Shown in pieces: positions 46,900 to 59,517 of a stretch of 64,000 bases of DNA. The number at the start of each line of letters is the position of its first letter. Positions within the stretch are counted from its first letter, which is position 1. Under the pieces are notes generated by a model. It saw nothing but the letters and a program-made list of their open reading frames with translations. It did no database searches and was not told the DNA's origin. A program made the translations under genes and the position numbers. Source of the stretch: Echinostoma caproni (Eukaryota > Platyhelminthes > Trematoda > Plagiorchiida > Echinostomatidae); contig UZAN01039997.1 of NCBI GenBank assembly GCA_900618425.1, forward strand, positions 29,968 to 93,967, read 5' to 3'.

Positions 46900-49670
46900 C
46901 AAACGATGGGTCACCGAAAGCGAGCTTGGTCGCTGGTGTGAACTAGATGTTTTTCCGCCAACTGGCTTCAGGCAAATGATTTGTTTCAGTTGCCTCATCC
47001 AAAACGGATACTGGTCTAAAATTTAGCAAATACTACGTAAGTATTGTAAGAGAAGAGGACAAACTGGTGTTCCTTAGGACTCCGGTAATGAAATGCATAT
47101 GTTTAGTTGTATAATATCTGACGGTAACCCAGAAATTTCATTCCTTCTTTGGCTCATTCAGGCTTGTGGGTTGTAACTACACAAGATACTCGTCGAAGTA
47201 TTAAAAAAATGAAGTTCTCCTCCTCTTGTCGGTTAATCCGTCGAATCCATGACTGTAAACACTTTACAGTATTATATAATATATATAATTATAGGTAACC
47301 AAAACCAACCTCAAACTTTGCTGTCTGATTTCCTTGAAAAGGCTGTTTCAATTCAACCCGAATTTGTCTATTTGATTGTTCTGTTACACTTTGTTAGAAC
47401 CAATTAATTCCAACCTGAAAGGGTTGTCCTTTTTGTTTTATATCCCCATGTCGAAATCCTTGGACTCAATGATAGTTAAACACTTTGAAAGAAATACGCC
47501 TTTACAATAACCGATTTTGTCGTAACACGAGTATTCACACGGTTCACCTGACTCTTCTTCCATAACCTCGCTGTTACTTACCGACTATTTATTCTATAGA
47601 CTAAAACGTTTTCCGTTACTGGAAAACTTGAAACTTTAACCGATGTTACTACTCTGGATTCATACTGACCGCGAAAACTGTGTGAGTTTCAATTCGAACC
47701 ATTTAGATCTGTGGGGTTAAACAAGAATTTGCCCAGTTTTTACTGCTTAATGTATTCTAACGATTTGTTCATAAAAAAATTTTCATCTGTTCTACACTAT
47801 ATAGTCTTGGGAGGTCAGCTTGTAAGTATTGTAAGCATTATATAATAAACAAATTCCAATCAAGTATAGGGTGGGGTAAACTCGGCTAATTGCACGTGTT
47901 CAAGGGTAGGCTATCGGGTCAACATTTGAACTGCAACGATCCGCTTATACAAATCATTTCAATACGAGACCGATATTCTGACACCGGTATTCTGTTTCAC
48001 ACGTACGTACAAACACTGGCACATGGGTGAAACCAGATGCGTGGTGAAACTGAGTTGCAAATGGAAGCGTACATTTAGCGAAGGTCGTTGATATCAATAT
48101 TGCATTGGATTGGCATCATGGATATTATTTACATTTATACAATAAGTTTGATTTTCGAAATTAAGCGCTTACGTTTTGGATACAAGTTTTAAAATCCATA
48201 GTTTAGGAAAAAGAAAACAGCGATTTTGCCATTTTCGATTTTACCCGCATATAGCTTGAGGCGCTGCACCTTGAAACGAAATCTCTACTGCTCTTTTTGA
48301 TTATATCTTGAGTTTTATTATCACCCGTTTATTAATAAAAACGACCTCCAGTTACATTACTAAATCTTGAATGAAATACTGTTTGTTCATGTAACGAACA
48401 GTCCAAAATAAATCTAAACTTTCCAGCACACTCTCTAAAATAGCTCGATTTATCTTTGCAATAAGATCCAGAGCCTCCACTCCCAGATAAGATTCAGTCA
48501 CCGGTCTTAATGAAAGTGTCAGTGTTGATTAATCTGAAAGATAGCGTGATTGCTTTAATTATTTATCACATTATAAAGTCAGGTGAGAAATATGAAATAA
48601 CAAAATGAAAAAATAACGTAGTAAAAAAACTAGCGAAAATGAGTAAACCATTGATCGCAAATGCTGCTCACGTCAAATGAGTTTCACGTTTAAATTGTCA
48701 TAACTTAAATGTAATGGTGTGTTCATTCCAGCTTCAAGGGGGTTTTATTTCACAGTATTGCATTAAGTTGATGTCGCGGGTTTATTATTTCGACAGATTT
48801 TAAAACTAGTTTGTGTTCGCAAGATTTCAATTTGTATTTTCACCACTATTAATGCATCTCTGCAATACTGTTAACGTCCCGTCTTTTTAGAGACTCGCAT
48901 AAGTTCACGTACGACTTCAAACAACCCGAATTCCGGTGAGTTCTAGTGCATTGTCAATTGTCATATGAAGTGTTCCCTGGAGGAGTTCGATATAATTGTT
49001 TTCCTTGTCCCCTTGTTCTTCTTGCCTCTGGATAAACTCGTGCTTTGACCTTAACCGTTTCTCGTTTTCATTTGTCCACCTGATGGATAAACTGTTTTAA
49101 ATACTAGGTTCTCTAAATCGTAGAAATTTATTTCTAACATTGTTTAGAAAAGTCAAGCTAAAACGGTTTACAATAATTCTACGAAGTTGTTCATTCTATT
49201 GGTTTCTTGATCTCCGGAGATCCATAAGGGACAATTCATTTTAGAAAATTCGCTCATCTTTGAAAGACTTCAGTTTAGAAAAAAGAAGGTTTGTGAATAA
49301 CTATCTACGTACAAAATTTCGGAGAAGCGATAATCTAGAACAAAATCACCAGAGGCAAGCATCTGCGGACATAGTTCAAGCGTTTTAAAATTGATTTACA
49401 TTGTTACAAAGTCACGACTTTCCAAAGAGGTCGTTCTTTGTGTACTATTATTTTAATACACCATAAAACTCGACTTGGTTTGGTAATTATTTCTGTGACT
49501 CATGAGTTTTTCAGTATGGTGTAAAAAGTGAGAGTTGATGCAGAAAATCAGGCAACGCGTTAATGAAAAATGGATCCGTTTGTGAAGTCCATGCAAGTGT
49601 CCACCAACTATTAAAGGGCATTGTTTTTTATATTCTTCAAAATAAATAGACATATTGTTATATTAGAGTT
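46900..49670. other. Intergenic stretch, no supported gene
   Basis: AT-rich with TA-rich palindromic runs near 47270-47295. I see no coding or RNA feature. Confidence 0.45.
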
Positions 49671-49676
49671 CGAAAA

Positions 49677-49854
49677 ATGCTGCTATATATATATATTTAC
49701 CACCGGCTTGAAAACAAGCATGGTGCCAACGCAACAACAATGACAGTTAAGGGGATAGGTGGATTAGGATACAGAACATGGTGAAAAGTGAGTGAGACAG
49801 TTAAACATGGAAAATACAAGATAACAGAATATTTTGTGTGTTTCACCGTACACT
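49677..49854 (-). repeat. Unnamed dispersed repeat R1, left copy
   Basis: Read on the minus strand the unit starts GTGTACGGTGAAACACACAA and ends GTTGGCACCATGCTTGTTTT, CAAGCCGGTGGTAAA and a TA run. The unit at 54992-55147 has the same two ends and similar length on the opposite strand. A partial start (AAGTGTACGGTAAAC) is at about 54772. No coding capacity. It could be a MITE or SINE. Confidence 0.65.
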
Positions 49855-50249
49855 TTTTGCAATTTTTTTTGTTGGTTGATGCTACATGATTGTTTCTAAG
49901 TCAAAAAATGAGTTCTGCGAATACCTCTTCACCTTCTGTGTTGTTATTTTCAGTGAAATATAATTTTTGAATGTATTTTCTCCTAATTGTATCAATTATA
50001 TCACTTCGAATTTGTATGAAATAGGTACAAGTTTTCACACTTTAAATCAGTTTCTTCACAATACCGAGAAACAAGAAAACTCTCTTAATCCTGAGTTATA
50101 ATGAAGTGCCCAAATTTGGGTCATCACCGATTCAGAAAATTTTAACATCAAACATCTCCAACTTAACAAGAAATATACTTGAAGATAAGTTGCAAAACTT
50201 AGATGAATGTGATGTTGAAATTTAATTCACTAATTGTTCACATTAACAA

Positions 50250-50750
50250 ACAGTTTTAGTTCAGTTCAGTTCAGTTTTTACAACCTTTAACCATGCATTT
50301 TCGTGCGCCGGTTTTGGTTGCTGTCTTTTGGTGGCCGGTTTGGATAAAAGGGCAGAAAGAAGATTGGAATGTTGAAAGCAAATTCAAGCAGAATATGGAG
50401 AGTTAATATAGGATGGTGTTAGAGAAATAATGAGTGGATGCACGAGCCCCACTGTTTGTGACACCAAGCCATGTCNAGCCATGTCATTCATTGTAGCTAA
50501 CCATCGGTGACCATCATCTCGAGGCTCCCAGCCAGGGATTCTAATGGGGCTTGTATGACCTAGTCTCCTGGTTAGTGTTTTCATACCCTCATGCCAGGTC
50601 TTCGTTTGACCAACCTTGACCCTTTTCCAACCGCTACCTGTCTCGGCAAACATCGCTTGCCGTGGCAACCTATTTGGTGACATGCGTAAAACATGACCCC
50701 AACAACGTAATCTATGGAGATCAATACTTGCTCCAGTGGACGGTCGCGAC
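50250..50750 (-). mobile_element. LINE 3' end (RTE/SR2-like C-terminus) with short-repeat tail
   Basis: The minus strand encodes the well-known flatworm LINE C-terminus: LHRLRCWGHVLRMSPNRLPR, FAETGSGWKR, QTKTWHEGMKTLTRRLG, IPGWEPRDDGHRWLATMNDMA. The 3' end finishes in a tandem tail of ACTGA units (about 50255-50282), as seen in RTE-type elements, which end in short repeats rather than poly(A). The 5' side breaks at about 50750, where it abuts the inverted Penelope fragment without spacer. A single N at 50476 sits between two copies of AGCCATGTC and is probably a false join. Confidence 0.8.
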
Positions 50751-50751
50751 T

Positions 50752-50968
50752 CCACAGAAGCACGAATAAGAGTAAACAAAAAATGAGGTAAACTGACTGC
50801 AACTTGTTTTTGGTTATAACTGCAGCATAAGCTTCGTAGTAAAGGAGAGACAGAGTTTAGCAGCTAAGTAAGTTCTTTCAATGGCTTGGGATAATCGACG
50901 AGTTAGCGTTTCGGCTGGCATATCCCCCTTGAAGTCAATTGTTGCATAAACCCTTTTCTTAGGGACCG
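50752..50968 (-). repeat. Inverted partial copy of the Penelope-like element 3' region
   Basis: The reverse complement of 50752-50968 is nearly identical to 52798-53014 on the plus strand, sharing AAGGGTTTATGCAACAATTG and the frame KRVYATIDFKGDMPAETLTR through TKLMLQL. The match stops inside the cysteine motif at the start of the GIY-YIG domain (CSCG). Near-identity over about 215 bases means the two copies separated recently or arose in one insertion event. Inverted partial copies at the 5' side are a known habit of Penelope-like elements, whose terminal repeats (pLTRs) may be direct or inverted. Confidence 0.85.
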
Positions 50969-50970
50969 TA

Positions 50971-53330
50971 GAAGTTAAGTTTAGCACAAAGCTTGCCATC
51001 ACAAACTTTAAACTCTCATGTATTGACAATTGTGGGAAAGAAAAGAAGTGTCCTAAACATATGTGGAAATCTCTACGCCGACATCGTGTGAAACTGACTG
51101 AATCTACACTTCGGAGACATGTAGTTAACGAAAGAGATACTATCAGTATGGCGATTCGTGCCATGGAAGAACATAAATCCCGATGTGTCTATTCTTTGGA
51201 AGAACTTTCACCGCAGGACCGTGCTACTTTCTTGGAATATATAAAGAGAATTATTTGTAAACAAGTACATTCAGTACAACAACGAATGTTGAAGGATATG
51301 GACCCTCCGAAACCACAAATGGTCTTTCCAGATAATCCTGAAAGGTACGTTAAAAATCTCTCAAGTGTTTCTCTGAACAAGACAACTGTTGAAGCTCTTT
51401 TCCTCGGTTTAAAATTTTGTTGTCCAAGGAGAAACATTCGTAAACTTAACATGGAAATCTAGGTGGAAAATTTGTTTGACCAACTGAAAGATTGATACCT
51501 ACAGGTAAAGTGGAAATAGAACAGCTAAAATCTACATTCGGGAATTGCAGTTACCAATGCGCCACCTCCGAACTACCGAGTAAATGTATAATAACGGATT
51601 AGCACAAAAATGCCCTAAGCGAATTACGAGAAAATAAATCCATTCTCATAACGCGTCCGGATAAAAGAGCAGGCATTGTAATAATGGACAGAGTCAAGTG
51701 TCGCGAAAAGATGAAAGATTTACTGAAAGACAAAGAAATTTAACACCAAAGTGGGTGAAAAAGACAAAACCATTTTTATAGAGAAACAGATTGGCAAATC
51801 AATCCGATGTCTGAAACAACACCATGTGATAGATTCTGCCACGTTTGAAAAGATAAGGCCAACAGGATATATCATTCTGAGACTTTACGGTCTACCGAAG
51901 ATAAATAAACCAGACTTTCCCATGCGGCCCATTCTTGATGTGTCCGGTTCATCCTACCATTTGATCGCTCGTTATTTAGCCGAATTACTTGAACCTGTCA
52001 GGAGGAAGTTGTCATCACACAGCTTACTGGACTCTTTTAGGTTTGTTGACGCAGTTCGAGAAATGAATGTGGAAAGTCAAAATATGTTGTCGCTAGACGT
52101 GACCGCTCAGTTCACAAATTTCCCTCTCACAGAAACGATAGACTATATTTTTCACCTCCTCTCTAAAAGCGATGTCAGCACAGGCATACCAGTCGATGTC
52201 TGTAAAGAACTTCTTACGTTTTGCACCACGAACGTAAAATTGCAGTTCGATAGCACCATTTATAGACAGAAGGATGGTATAAAAATGGGGTCTCCGCTTG
52301 GTCCAATAATCGCAGATATAGTATTGGCTAAGACTGAAACCAGCACCCCATGACCTATCATCACACGGATGAACATTACAGGCGCTAGGTCGATGATATT
52401 TTCTGTTAGATACCTTTAAGCATTGATGTGGACGAGATCCTGAGAACTTTCAGTGAATCTCATCCGAATCTCCATTTCACCATGGAGCTCGAGAATGCTG
52501 ATTCACTACCGTTTCTGGATGTTCTTCCACAAAGAAAAATTGACGGGGGAATCGAGAGAAGTGTAAATCACAAGCCTACATGGAAAGGGTAATACACGCA
52601 TTTTCAGAGCTTCGTACCAGTGCAACAGAAACAAAATTTGGTGCGTTGCCTGGTTCATAGAACCACACAAAACTACTCCGCCGACAAGTTTCCAGATGAA
52701 CTGCTTCTGATAGGCAACACGTTAAGGGAAAACGGCTATCCAGAAAGCTTCATCAAAAGGCAAACTGCGACCGATTCTCAGCCCTGTCATTCTATGGTCC
52801 CTGTGAAAAGGGTTTATGCAACAATTGACTTCAAGGGGGATATGCCAGCCGAAACGCTAACTCGTCGATTATCCCAAGCCATTGAAAGAACTTACTTAGC
52901 TGCTAAACTCTGTCTCTCCTTTACTACGAAGCTTATGCTGCAGTTATAACCAAAAACAAGTTGCAGTCAGTTTACCTCATTTTTTGTTTACTCTTATTCG
53001 TGCTCCTGTGGAGCGGAATACTGTAGGAAGGACCACTAGGCGATCGTCAGAGAGGATTTAAGAACACTGTCTAGTATAGCTATCAAAAGGGATCAATAAA
53101 ATTGCGACTAGTGCCATCGTAGCCCACGCACGCGACACGGGTCACGAACTGACACGTAAGTGGGTATACAAAGTTATCTACCGGTTAGCATATAGCCGAT
53201 CAGAAGGGGGGAGACAAAGAATTCTGTGCACAGCCAAAGCGACCGTGATTAGGTTAAGCCAACCAATGCTGTGTTCTTAAAAACAATTTGTCAAGACCCT
53301 ACTGCTTCCCTGGTCTAAGGCCAGTAAGAT
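50971..53330 (+). mobile_element. Penelope-like retroelement with reverse transcriptase and GIY-YIG end, broken
   Basis: The plus-strand reading frame starts inside or just after the inverted repeat (LSCIDNCGKEKKCPKHMW near 51015) and continues through ERYVKNLSSVSLNKTTVE at about 51340, then after stops to the telomerase-like RT. Landmarks are LYGLPKINKPDFPMRPIL at 51892, LSLDVTAQFTNFPLTETID at 52090 (motif A) and DGIKMGSPLGPIIADI at 52273 (motif B). The catalytic YVDD is spoiled: TAG at 52386-52388 replaces the tyrosine, leaving VDDIF. In the 3' part come KRVYATIDFKGD, then a GIY-YIG endonuclease remnant, GRTTRRSSERI near 53025, and SAIVAHARDTGHE. At least six stops or shifts are present, so it is inactive. 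The class nicks DNA with GIY-YIG and primes reverse transcription at the nick. Confidence 0.9.
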
Positions 53331-54359
53331 CGTGAAACAGACACATCAGTTCGACTCATCTTTGACTGGTCCATCCGAACACAATATTCAACATCAATCA
53401 TCATAATAACTGTATGAGTACTTACACTCTGGATTATCACGCTATTTGTTGTTTCTATACATGTTCGATTGCGTGTACTGTATTAGTCTGATGAGAAGAA
53501 CCGAAAAAACATGTTTTTGCCACTTTCATACCTCTCTGACAGAACAATAGGGATACTTTGTGATATATATATTTATATTGCTCTTGTAAATAAATAGCAG
53601 CTTTATTGTTGGCTATTAGGAACTTATTTTATTACAGGTGGCTCAATTTCCCAATATAATCACTTAAATTTCATTTCCATAAGGATGAAACTTAAAAGTG
53701 ACAAATAATTATAAAGAAGTCGATGTGAACTACGATTCATTGAGTTTATCACTAAGATGACCTTTCTTAGTTGCGTAAAGCCCTGGTATATTTATGAGAA
53801 TCAAATCTCATACGTTCAGATGGGTAAATCGCTAATGAAGCATCGATAATGTTGCTTAAGGTAGGATTGCCATTAGAATCCTATACAGCTACCACTTAAT
53901 TTTTCATATGGTTGATGAGTATCGCATTGGAAGTAAATACTAATTGTATGGAAAATGTAAATATTTTACTCTTAGAATGCAACACAAATGAGATTGCTGA
54001 ACAAACTGTGCTACGGTTTGTCCCAGGAGTTAAATTCAAGCCGCTAAATTATTTCAGATATTTGCCTTACAATGAGGTGTTTGATTTGCACTCAAATTAG
54101 AAAAATAAGAGAAACCTGTATAGCAGAGAAAATAATGCGGGTCCTTTAATGATGCAAAAAAATTACCACTAGAATGTTTCTTTCTCAGTTTCAGTTTTAG
54201 TGTACAGATACGTGTTCACCCATTTTTGCCTATCCGTTATTATGAAGAATCAGGTCAAAGATAAAAATCGGTGTTAGTGTAAAGATGACGAATTCAATTA
54301 TACTGAGTGTCCAAAGATATTAAGAAATTAAAAGAGTCACTGTTACCAACACCAAGTAC

Positions 54360-54590
54360 TATCAATTACACTGATCCTGAGATCCTGAATCGGGTAGCAT
54401 AGAACTTCCTACACATTTAATTCCTCTGATCAGGCCTCTCACTTTTTTAAGCCAAATTTCAGTTTGATCTTCTTTAATGTTTCTCCAACCGCTATTTGCC
54501 TGGGCAAAGAAAACATCACACAAATGCTTTATAATTGGTGATATACGTGGCACATCTCAATATTCCCACCAACCCACATGAGACTATTTC
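54360..54590 (-). mobile_element. Second LINE 3' end, more decayed
   Basis: The minus-strand frame 54362-54553 reads MPRISPIIKHLCDVFFAQAN, SGWRNIKEDQTEIWLKKVRG, which aligns with the C-terminal block of the LINE at 50.3-50.75 kb (VLRMSPNRLPRQAMFAETG, SGWKRVKVGQTKTWHEGM). It is more diverged and stops early. The same orientation as the 50-kb copy may reflect separate insertions. No short-repeat tail is visible. Confidence 0.65.
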
Positions 54591-54991
54591 ATACTGACAC
54601 CTTTATGTTTTAATCATGTATTGTGATAATTATTCTGTAATCTAACAGTCCCTTATATGAAAAGTTCTTATCGAGAAACTTAAGCAATACTCAGTTGACT
54701 TAAAAGTACTTATAAAGCTCATTACCAATAATAATAAATGGTTTTACTACCTTTTTCTATTGATTGTATAAGTGTACGGTAAACTTTCAGGAAAGGGGCC
54801 ACGGCCGTCTAGGGAAATAAATACAATGGGATGATGGGCCACAGGGTTGATGTTTTAACACGAAACCTCCAGTTGATTAATCTGACAACTGTACCACACT
54901 TTATTGCCGCCGATGACCAATAATTTCATCGATTTTGAGGCAAACGGCATACGTTTATATAAAATTCTTCCTAGAACAATAAAACATCAAA

Positions 54992-55147
54992 GTGTACGGT
55001 GAAACAAACAAACCAATTTCATTTTTCCTATCCATTATAGTTTTTTGACTTCATTCTATTGGACGCCAACCCTGAAGTTTTCTGCTGTAATTGCCGGTGC
55101 GTTGGAACCATGCTCGTTTGGAAGCCGGTGATGAATATATATACTTA
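54992..55147 (+). repeat. Unnamed dispersed repeat R1, right copy
   Basis: Starts GTGTACGGTGAAACAAACAA and ends GCGTTGGAACCATGCTCGTT, TGGAAGCCGGTGATG and a short TA run. It matches 49677-49854 in inverted orientation, 5.1 kb away, so the two copies face each other across the Penelope and LINE nest. Confidence 0.65.
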
Positions 55148-55149
55148 TA

Positions 55150-57285
55150 CAGAGTTAAAGAAAAAAGTATAAAACCTAGGGAATATATGTTCTGTTTGTA
55201 TCTACGTGAGTCACACTCCTTGATAGTTTATTTTCATGTATCACCAACATCAAGATTTACTAAAGAGAACAAGTTATGAGGACGAAAGTATGCATGTAAA
55301 TTTCCTCTTATTACCTGATGTCTGATTTGATTTATGAATAAGATAAATAGAAAATACTCTTTTAAGTAGGACGAACAAGCGAAAATTTTGGATTTGCATT
55401 CCTCACAGAAACTGTATGCACAGAAATTAAGGTCAGTAATTTGTTATTCTCGATAGATTTACTTTAATCATTTTCGCATTTTTCAATTTTAAGATGCAGA
55501 CCACCTAATTAACTTCTTACGGACATTTTATAACATTGTATAAAAAGCGTTTCGAGACGTCAACGCTAGATTAACCGACTCGTATCGTTTAAGATTTCAT
55601 TCTGATAAGAAATCCAAGTGTGAATACGCAATCTACACTGAGCACTCTGTAAGATAGAAGTAAGATACTTTCATCATTGTAAGTTATATATTCTTTACAT
55701 GTCATTTTAGAAAAAACATCTCAAAACATTCCACTAAAGTTGTACTGTAGCCCTACGTACCTACTTAAATGAGGATACAGATGCTTAATATTTAAATGAG
55801 TGCCAATTACAAAGAGGGTTCCTTAACATATGCAGTGAATTTTGTTATCTTATTTAATTATAATGTATTTTTAACTTTCATTTAAACCTCTTCTTCCGTT
55901 ATGAGAATCTTTCTTTTCTGGGGTTAGATACATTAAGTAAGAAACAACTAAGAACGTAAATTTGGACTTCAAAATGCATGCAGTCATGAATACTCTTTCA
56001 GGACAGTTAATCACGTGATCTGTATATAACCAGCAGAAGAGAAGTCTTCAAGTTCTGAATGGATCGTATCGAATGTCTTTTTTAAACTTTGTGCGCCAAA
56101 TGTTGAGTCAGCGCTGAATTGCTCATTCCAAGATCCTCAAATTTGACTCATCGCCTATAATAGTATAATGAATTGGGACAAACGTATGCATAGTTGGCAA
56201 CCCTACATACATACTACATACTATTTTAACCGCAGTTGAGGTGAGGCACGCATAGACAGAACCAATCACCAATTATCACAACAGATGGTAGAGAACATTA
56301 CAAAAAGCTGATGAAGTCGATGACACAAGCCACATCCAGAAACCAGGCCGTAACACGGAACTGGGGTCGTCAACTGCAAAGTATCTCATGACAACCAAAC
56401 GTATAATTGATCCCGCATTCTCTTTTAAATCCTTGTTACGTAACTGCAATGCAAAACTGTTGACAATGATTAAGACGCTGATAATCTAAATACATCGTCT
56501 GGGTATATGCACTTCAAAGAATTTGGCGCACGCAGTTCATTTCCCATGGATTTTACCTCTTGTTTCTTATTATAATGGCCCTATCTATCTGTACGTGTCC
56601 GTTCATTATTATATACAAATCTGATGTGCTATAAATAAGCGTTTGTTTTGCGTCAGCTATTGATAAGACTATATGAAATTTTCACATCTCACGATATTTA
56701 TCCTCTCTCAGTGCAACGGACAAAGAGGATCCTGTGTTTCAAAGGACATCTGTTCATAAATAGAGTAGATCTTACGTATTAAATTAGCGGGAGACTGATA
56801 TCACAAAATGCCGCTATTAGTCTTGTTTTCTTTAATCTTTATAATTAGTTTTCATCATCATTCTCGTTTTGTAGTTACCCCCACTCTATAGCTCGTTTTT
56901 GAAGTCACCTTCTTGTCCTAGTGAACGCTGATACACGTTGCTTACACACATTTATAGCTTTTTAATTTAACAAACCGTAAAAATCCATTGAATTTTACGT
57001 TCAAATACAGTGTTTGGTTTAGGTCTTTTATTATTCCTTTACTGCGTTAGTGTTGGGCTGCTGATATAGCCTAGTTTTATTATTAGTATGGTTGTCTTTA
57101 TTAATACAGGTACATGGTCATAGCTATGTTGAACAGGTTGCCCACGGGAGTGGTCAACTGTACTAATATGAACAACTTCAAGAAGGCACTGGATGCGTGT
57201 TGCCGGAAACTTTCCCGAAATTAGGTGCGTATCTTCATTGAAATCCAAGTAAATAGCAGCTCCAAACTATGAAATCAGTTTGTCA
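55150..57285. other. Intergenic stretch, no supported gene
   Basis: AT-rich, with no recognised coding sequence, RNA or repeat. Confidence 0.45.
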
Positions 57286-57289
57286 AATG

Positions 57290-58239
57290 CCCTGTCCGCA
57301 CAGCGGGATGGTTGACCGTCCTATTTGAGTCCTATCCGAATCCCATCGGGACTCCTCCGTTAATCAACGTCTCATTGGAGTCCTATTGGAGTCCTGTTGA
57401 GACTGTAAATACTTAATTTTAATGTAATGCGAAAGTGAAACCGGCAAATTACTGAAATAATTAATTAAATACTGAAAACCATTGAAGTGGTGTATTTTAA
57501 ATCAGTTAGCAGTTTGTTTAAATGAACTAGTTATACATGGGCATGTTTGGCACTAACAACAAATATGGGATGAAATCTATTTATGTTGCGAAGTTGGTTC
57601 AATGTTCGGTAAGCTCTCCGTAGCATCTTACTCTGTAACACTATGTAAACTGCAACATAAAAATAACTTCCAGGGTAAAACCCACGTCAAAGTCTGTGGA
57701 CGAATACAAAGATGGGTTCAGAAGTCCCGAGAAAAGACACACAGAAGAGAGTGCAACAAAGAAAACCAACCAGAAGATTTGTCTGATGACCAAAGAGTAA
57801 AACCTGTACAGTTTCTATGTCAAATGCACATTTCAGTGTCCTTTGTATTATTTCTTATATTGAAATAGAGAGTTCGGGTAGTAAACATCATATTGGGATT
57901 TCGTTATTCAACGATCAGGATGACACGCGATAAACTAACACTGGTAGAGATGAAGTTTAGATACATATCATGCAGTTTTTGAGTAACCATGCGAGAGTTC
58001 GGAGAAATGTAAGCAACGCTTAATAGAATGTAAGGCATTCCTTTCGGGAGCTGTCCCACAGAGTCCTATTCGATTCCTAATTGAGTCCTATCCGAGTCAC
58101 ATACGAATTCCATGGGAGTCCCATACGAGTCCCGTTGGGGGCGAGTCCCATTGGAGTCCTGTTTATGGTGCAAACGGACTCTAATGGGACTCCCGTAGGA
58201 CTCAGATGGGACTCAAATAGGACGGCTGTGTGGACTGGG
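57290..58239. mobile_element. Foldback-like element with inverted arrays of an 11-bp unit
   Basis: Three blocks are built of an 11-base unit, consensus GAGTCCYATNN. Block A (57318-57405) and block B (58061-58157) are on the plus strand, and block C (58170-58225) is inverted. The outer ends match as inverted repeats: left GTCCGCACAGC followed by CCGTCCTATTTGAGTCC, right (reverse complement) GTCCACACAGCCGTCCTATT TGAGTCC. Blocks B and C meet at 58158-58169 and would fold into a long hairpin. Foldback transposons of other animals have long inverted repeats made of short tandem units, which is the same design. The 650-base interior has a frame 57602-57868 without recognised domain. No target-site duplication was found. 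Confidence 0.6.
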
Positions 58240-59517
58240 TGACGTCTACTGGTGACACCAAGGGGCATGATATGTATTCGAAACAGGGATTTTTCAGAAA
58301 ACTAAGGTCTCTCACAGATGAGGCAAGAAGACATCCGTTTTGTTTCATCTTTTTCAGCTTGATTGAGAAAACCCGATAAAAGAAACCTAGATAACGCAGT
58401 TCTGCGTGTTGGGTGCTAAGAACACCCGTTGAAGCCACAGTAATCGATTGACAAGGACCGTTATTCGTTCTTTGTTGACTGGACTGTACTAGACTGAGGA
58501 TGGTTACAACCATCTTCAGTAATACTTATAATTATTGTTACACATGTGAGACAGCTGTCTCTTTGCAGATCGTTGTTATAGATGTAAATAGCCAACATAT
58601 ATATAACGAACTTGCGAAGTATCCCGCTCTAATTCCATGGAATTAGTAATAATTACTACCGGCCGCATTGCAGTCAGTAATAATTATTGTCATGACCATT
58701 TAACTGAAAATATTCAGTTCAGTTCAGTTGGTATCCAGCACCGTGACTGCAATTGCCAGTGTCCAGGTTCTGGTATTCGTGAGCTTCTTGGCTCCCCTGG
58801 TGCCGCAGCGCATGGTGCGACAATGGGTAACTTGATAAAGTCTACTTTATTAAAGTGTATATTCGCATATGAACTATTTCAAGATAAACCAACACATAAA
58901 CAATAGGTGTATTCTCATACAATAAGCCTTGTAAAATGTTGTTAATTTTATGGACGAGATCACATGGTTTCTCACCTAGCAACGATTTTGTAATATCGCT
59001 CATTTTAGCGAAGTCGCATTTGAAGGATAAAAACAATGCACGATAAAATAGAAACGCTTCGCAATCGCACCATAAATATTTCATCTCACTAAACCTCATG
59101 GAATTTTAGTGTTTTTTATTTTCAGCCTGGTGATTATATGCAAGCTTGAAGCCACGGAGGACCTGAAGTGTCTTACTTTTCTATTTACTTTTGCCCCATA
59201 AGTAATGTCCAATTACCAGGCGGAGAAAGCTCCTTAGCTTATAATTCTGACTTTTTCTCGAGTGTCATAAAAGAGATCTGGTGTTTCTTTCGGTCTCAAC
59301 CCCAGCCGGCTGCAGTCTTGAAGTCTTGAAGTGACTCTCGGGTTCGAGGCTGGCGCCCAATAGTCCCAATAGTCCTCTAAGGGGACATAAAAGGAACCAG
59401 TAACCGCGGACCGAGGGTTTCTGGAAATGAAGGAAACAGTGATACCCAGTCAACCTGGTGAAGCTGGTGAAAATGGACTACAATATATGCATTTAGACTA
59501 CGAACTACAATAGTTAC

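Noticed and set aside
58979..59018. Short minus-strand ATG exon MSDITKSLL with CTAG|GTGAGA donor
   Set aside because: Only 13 codons and no partner exon.
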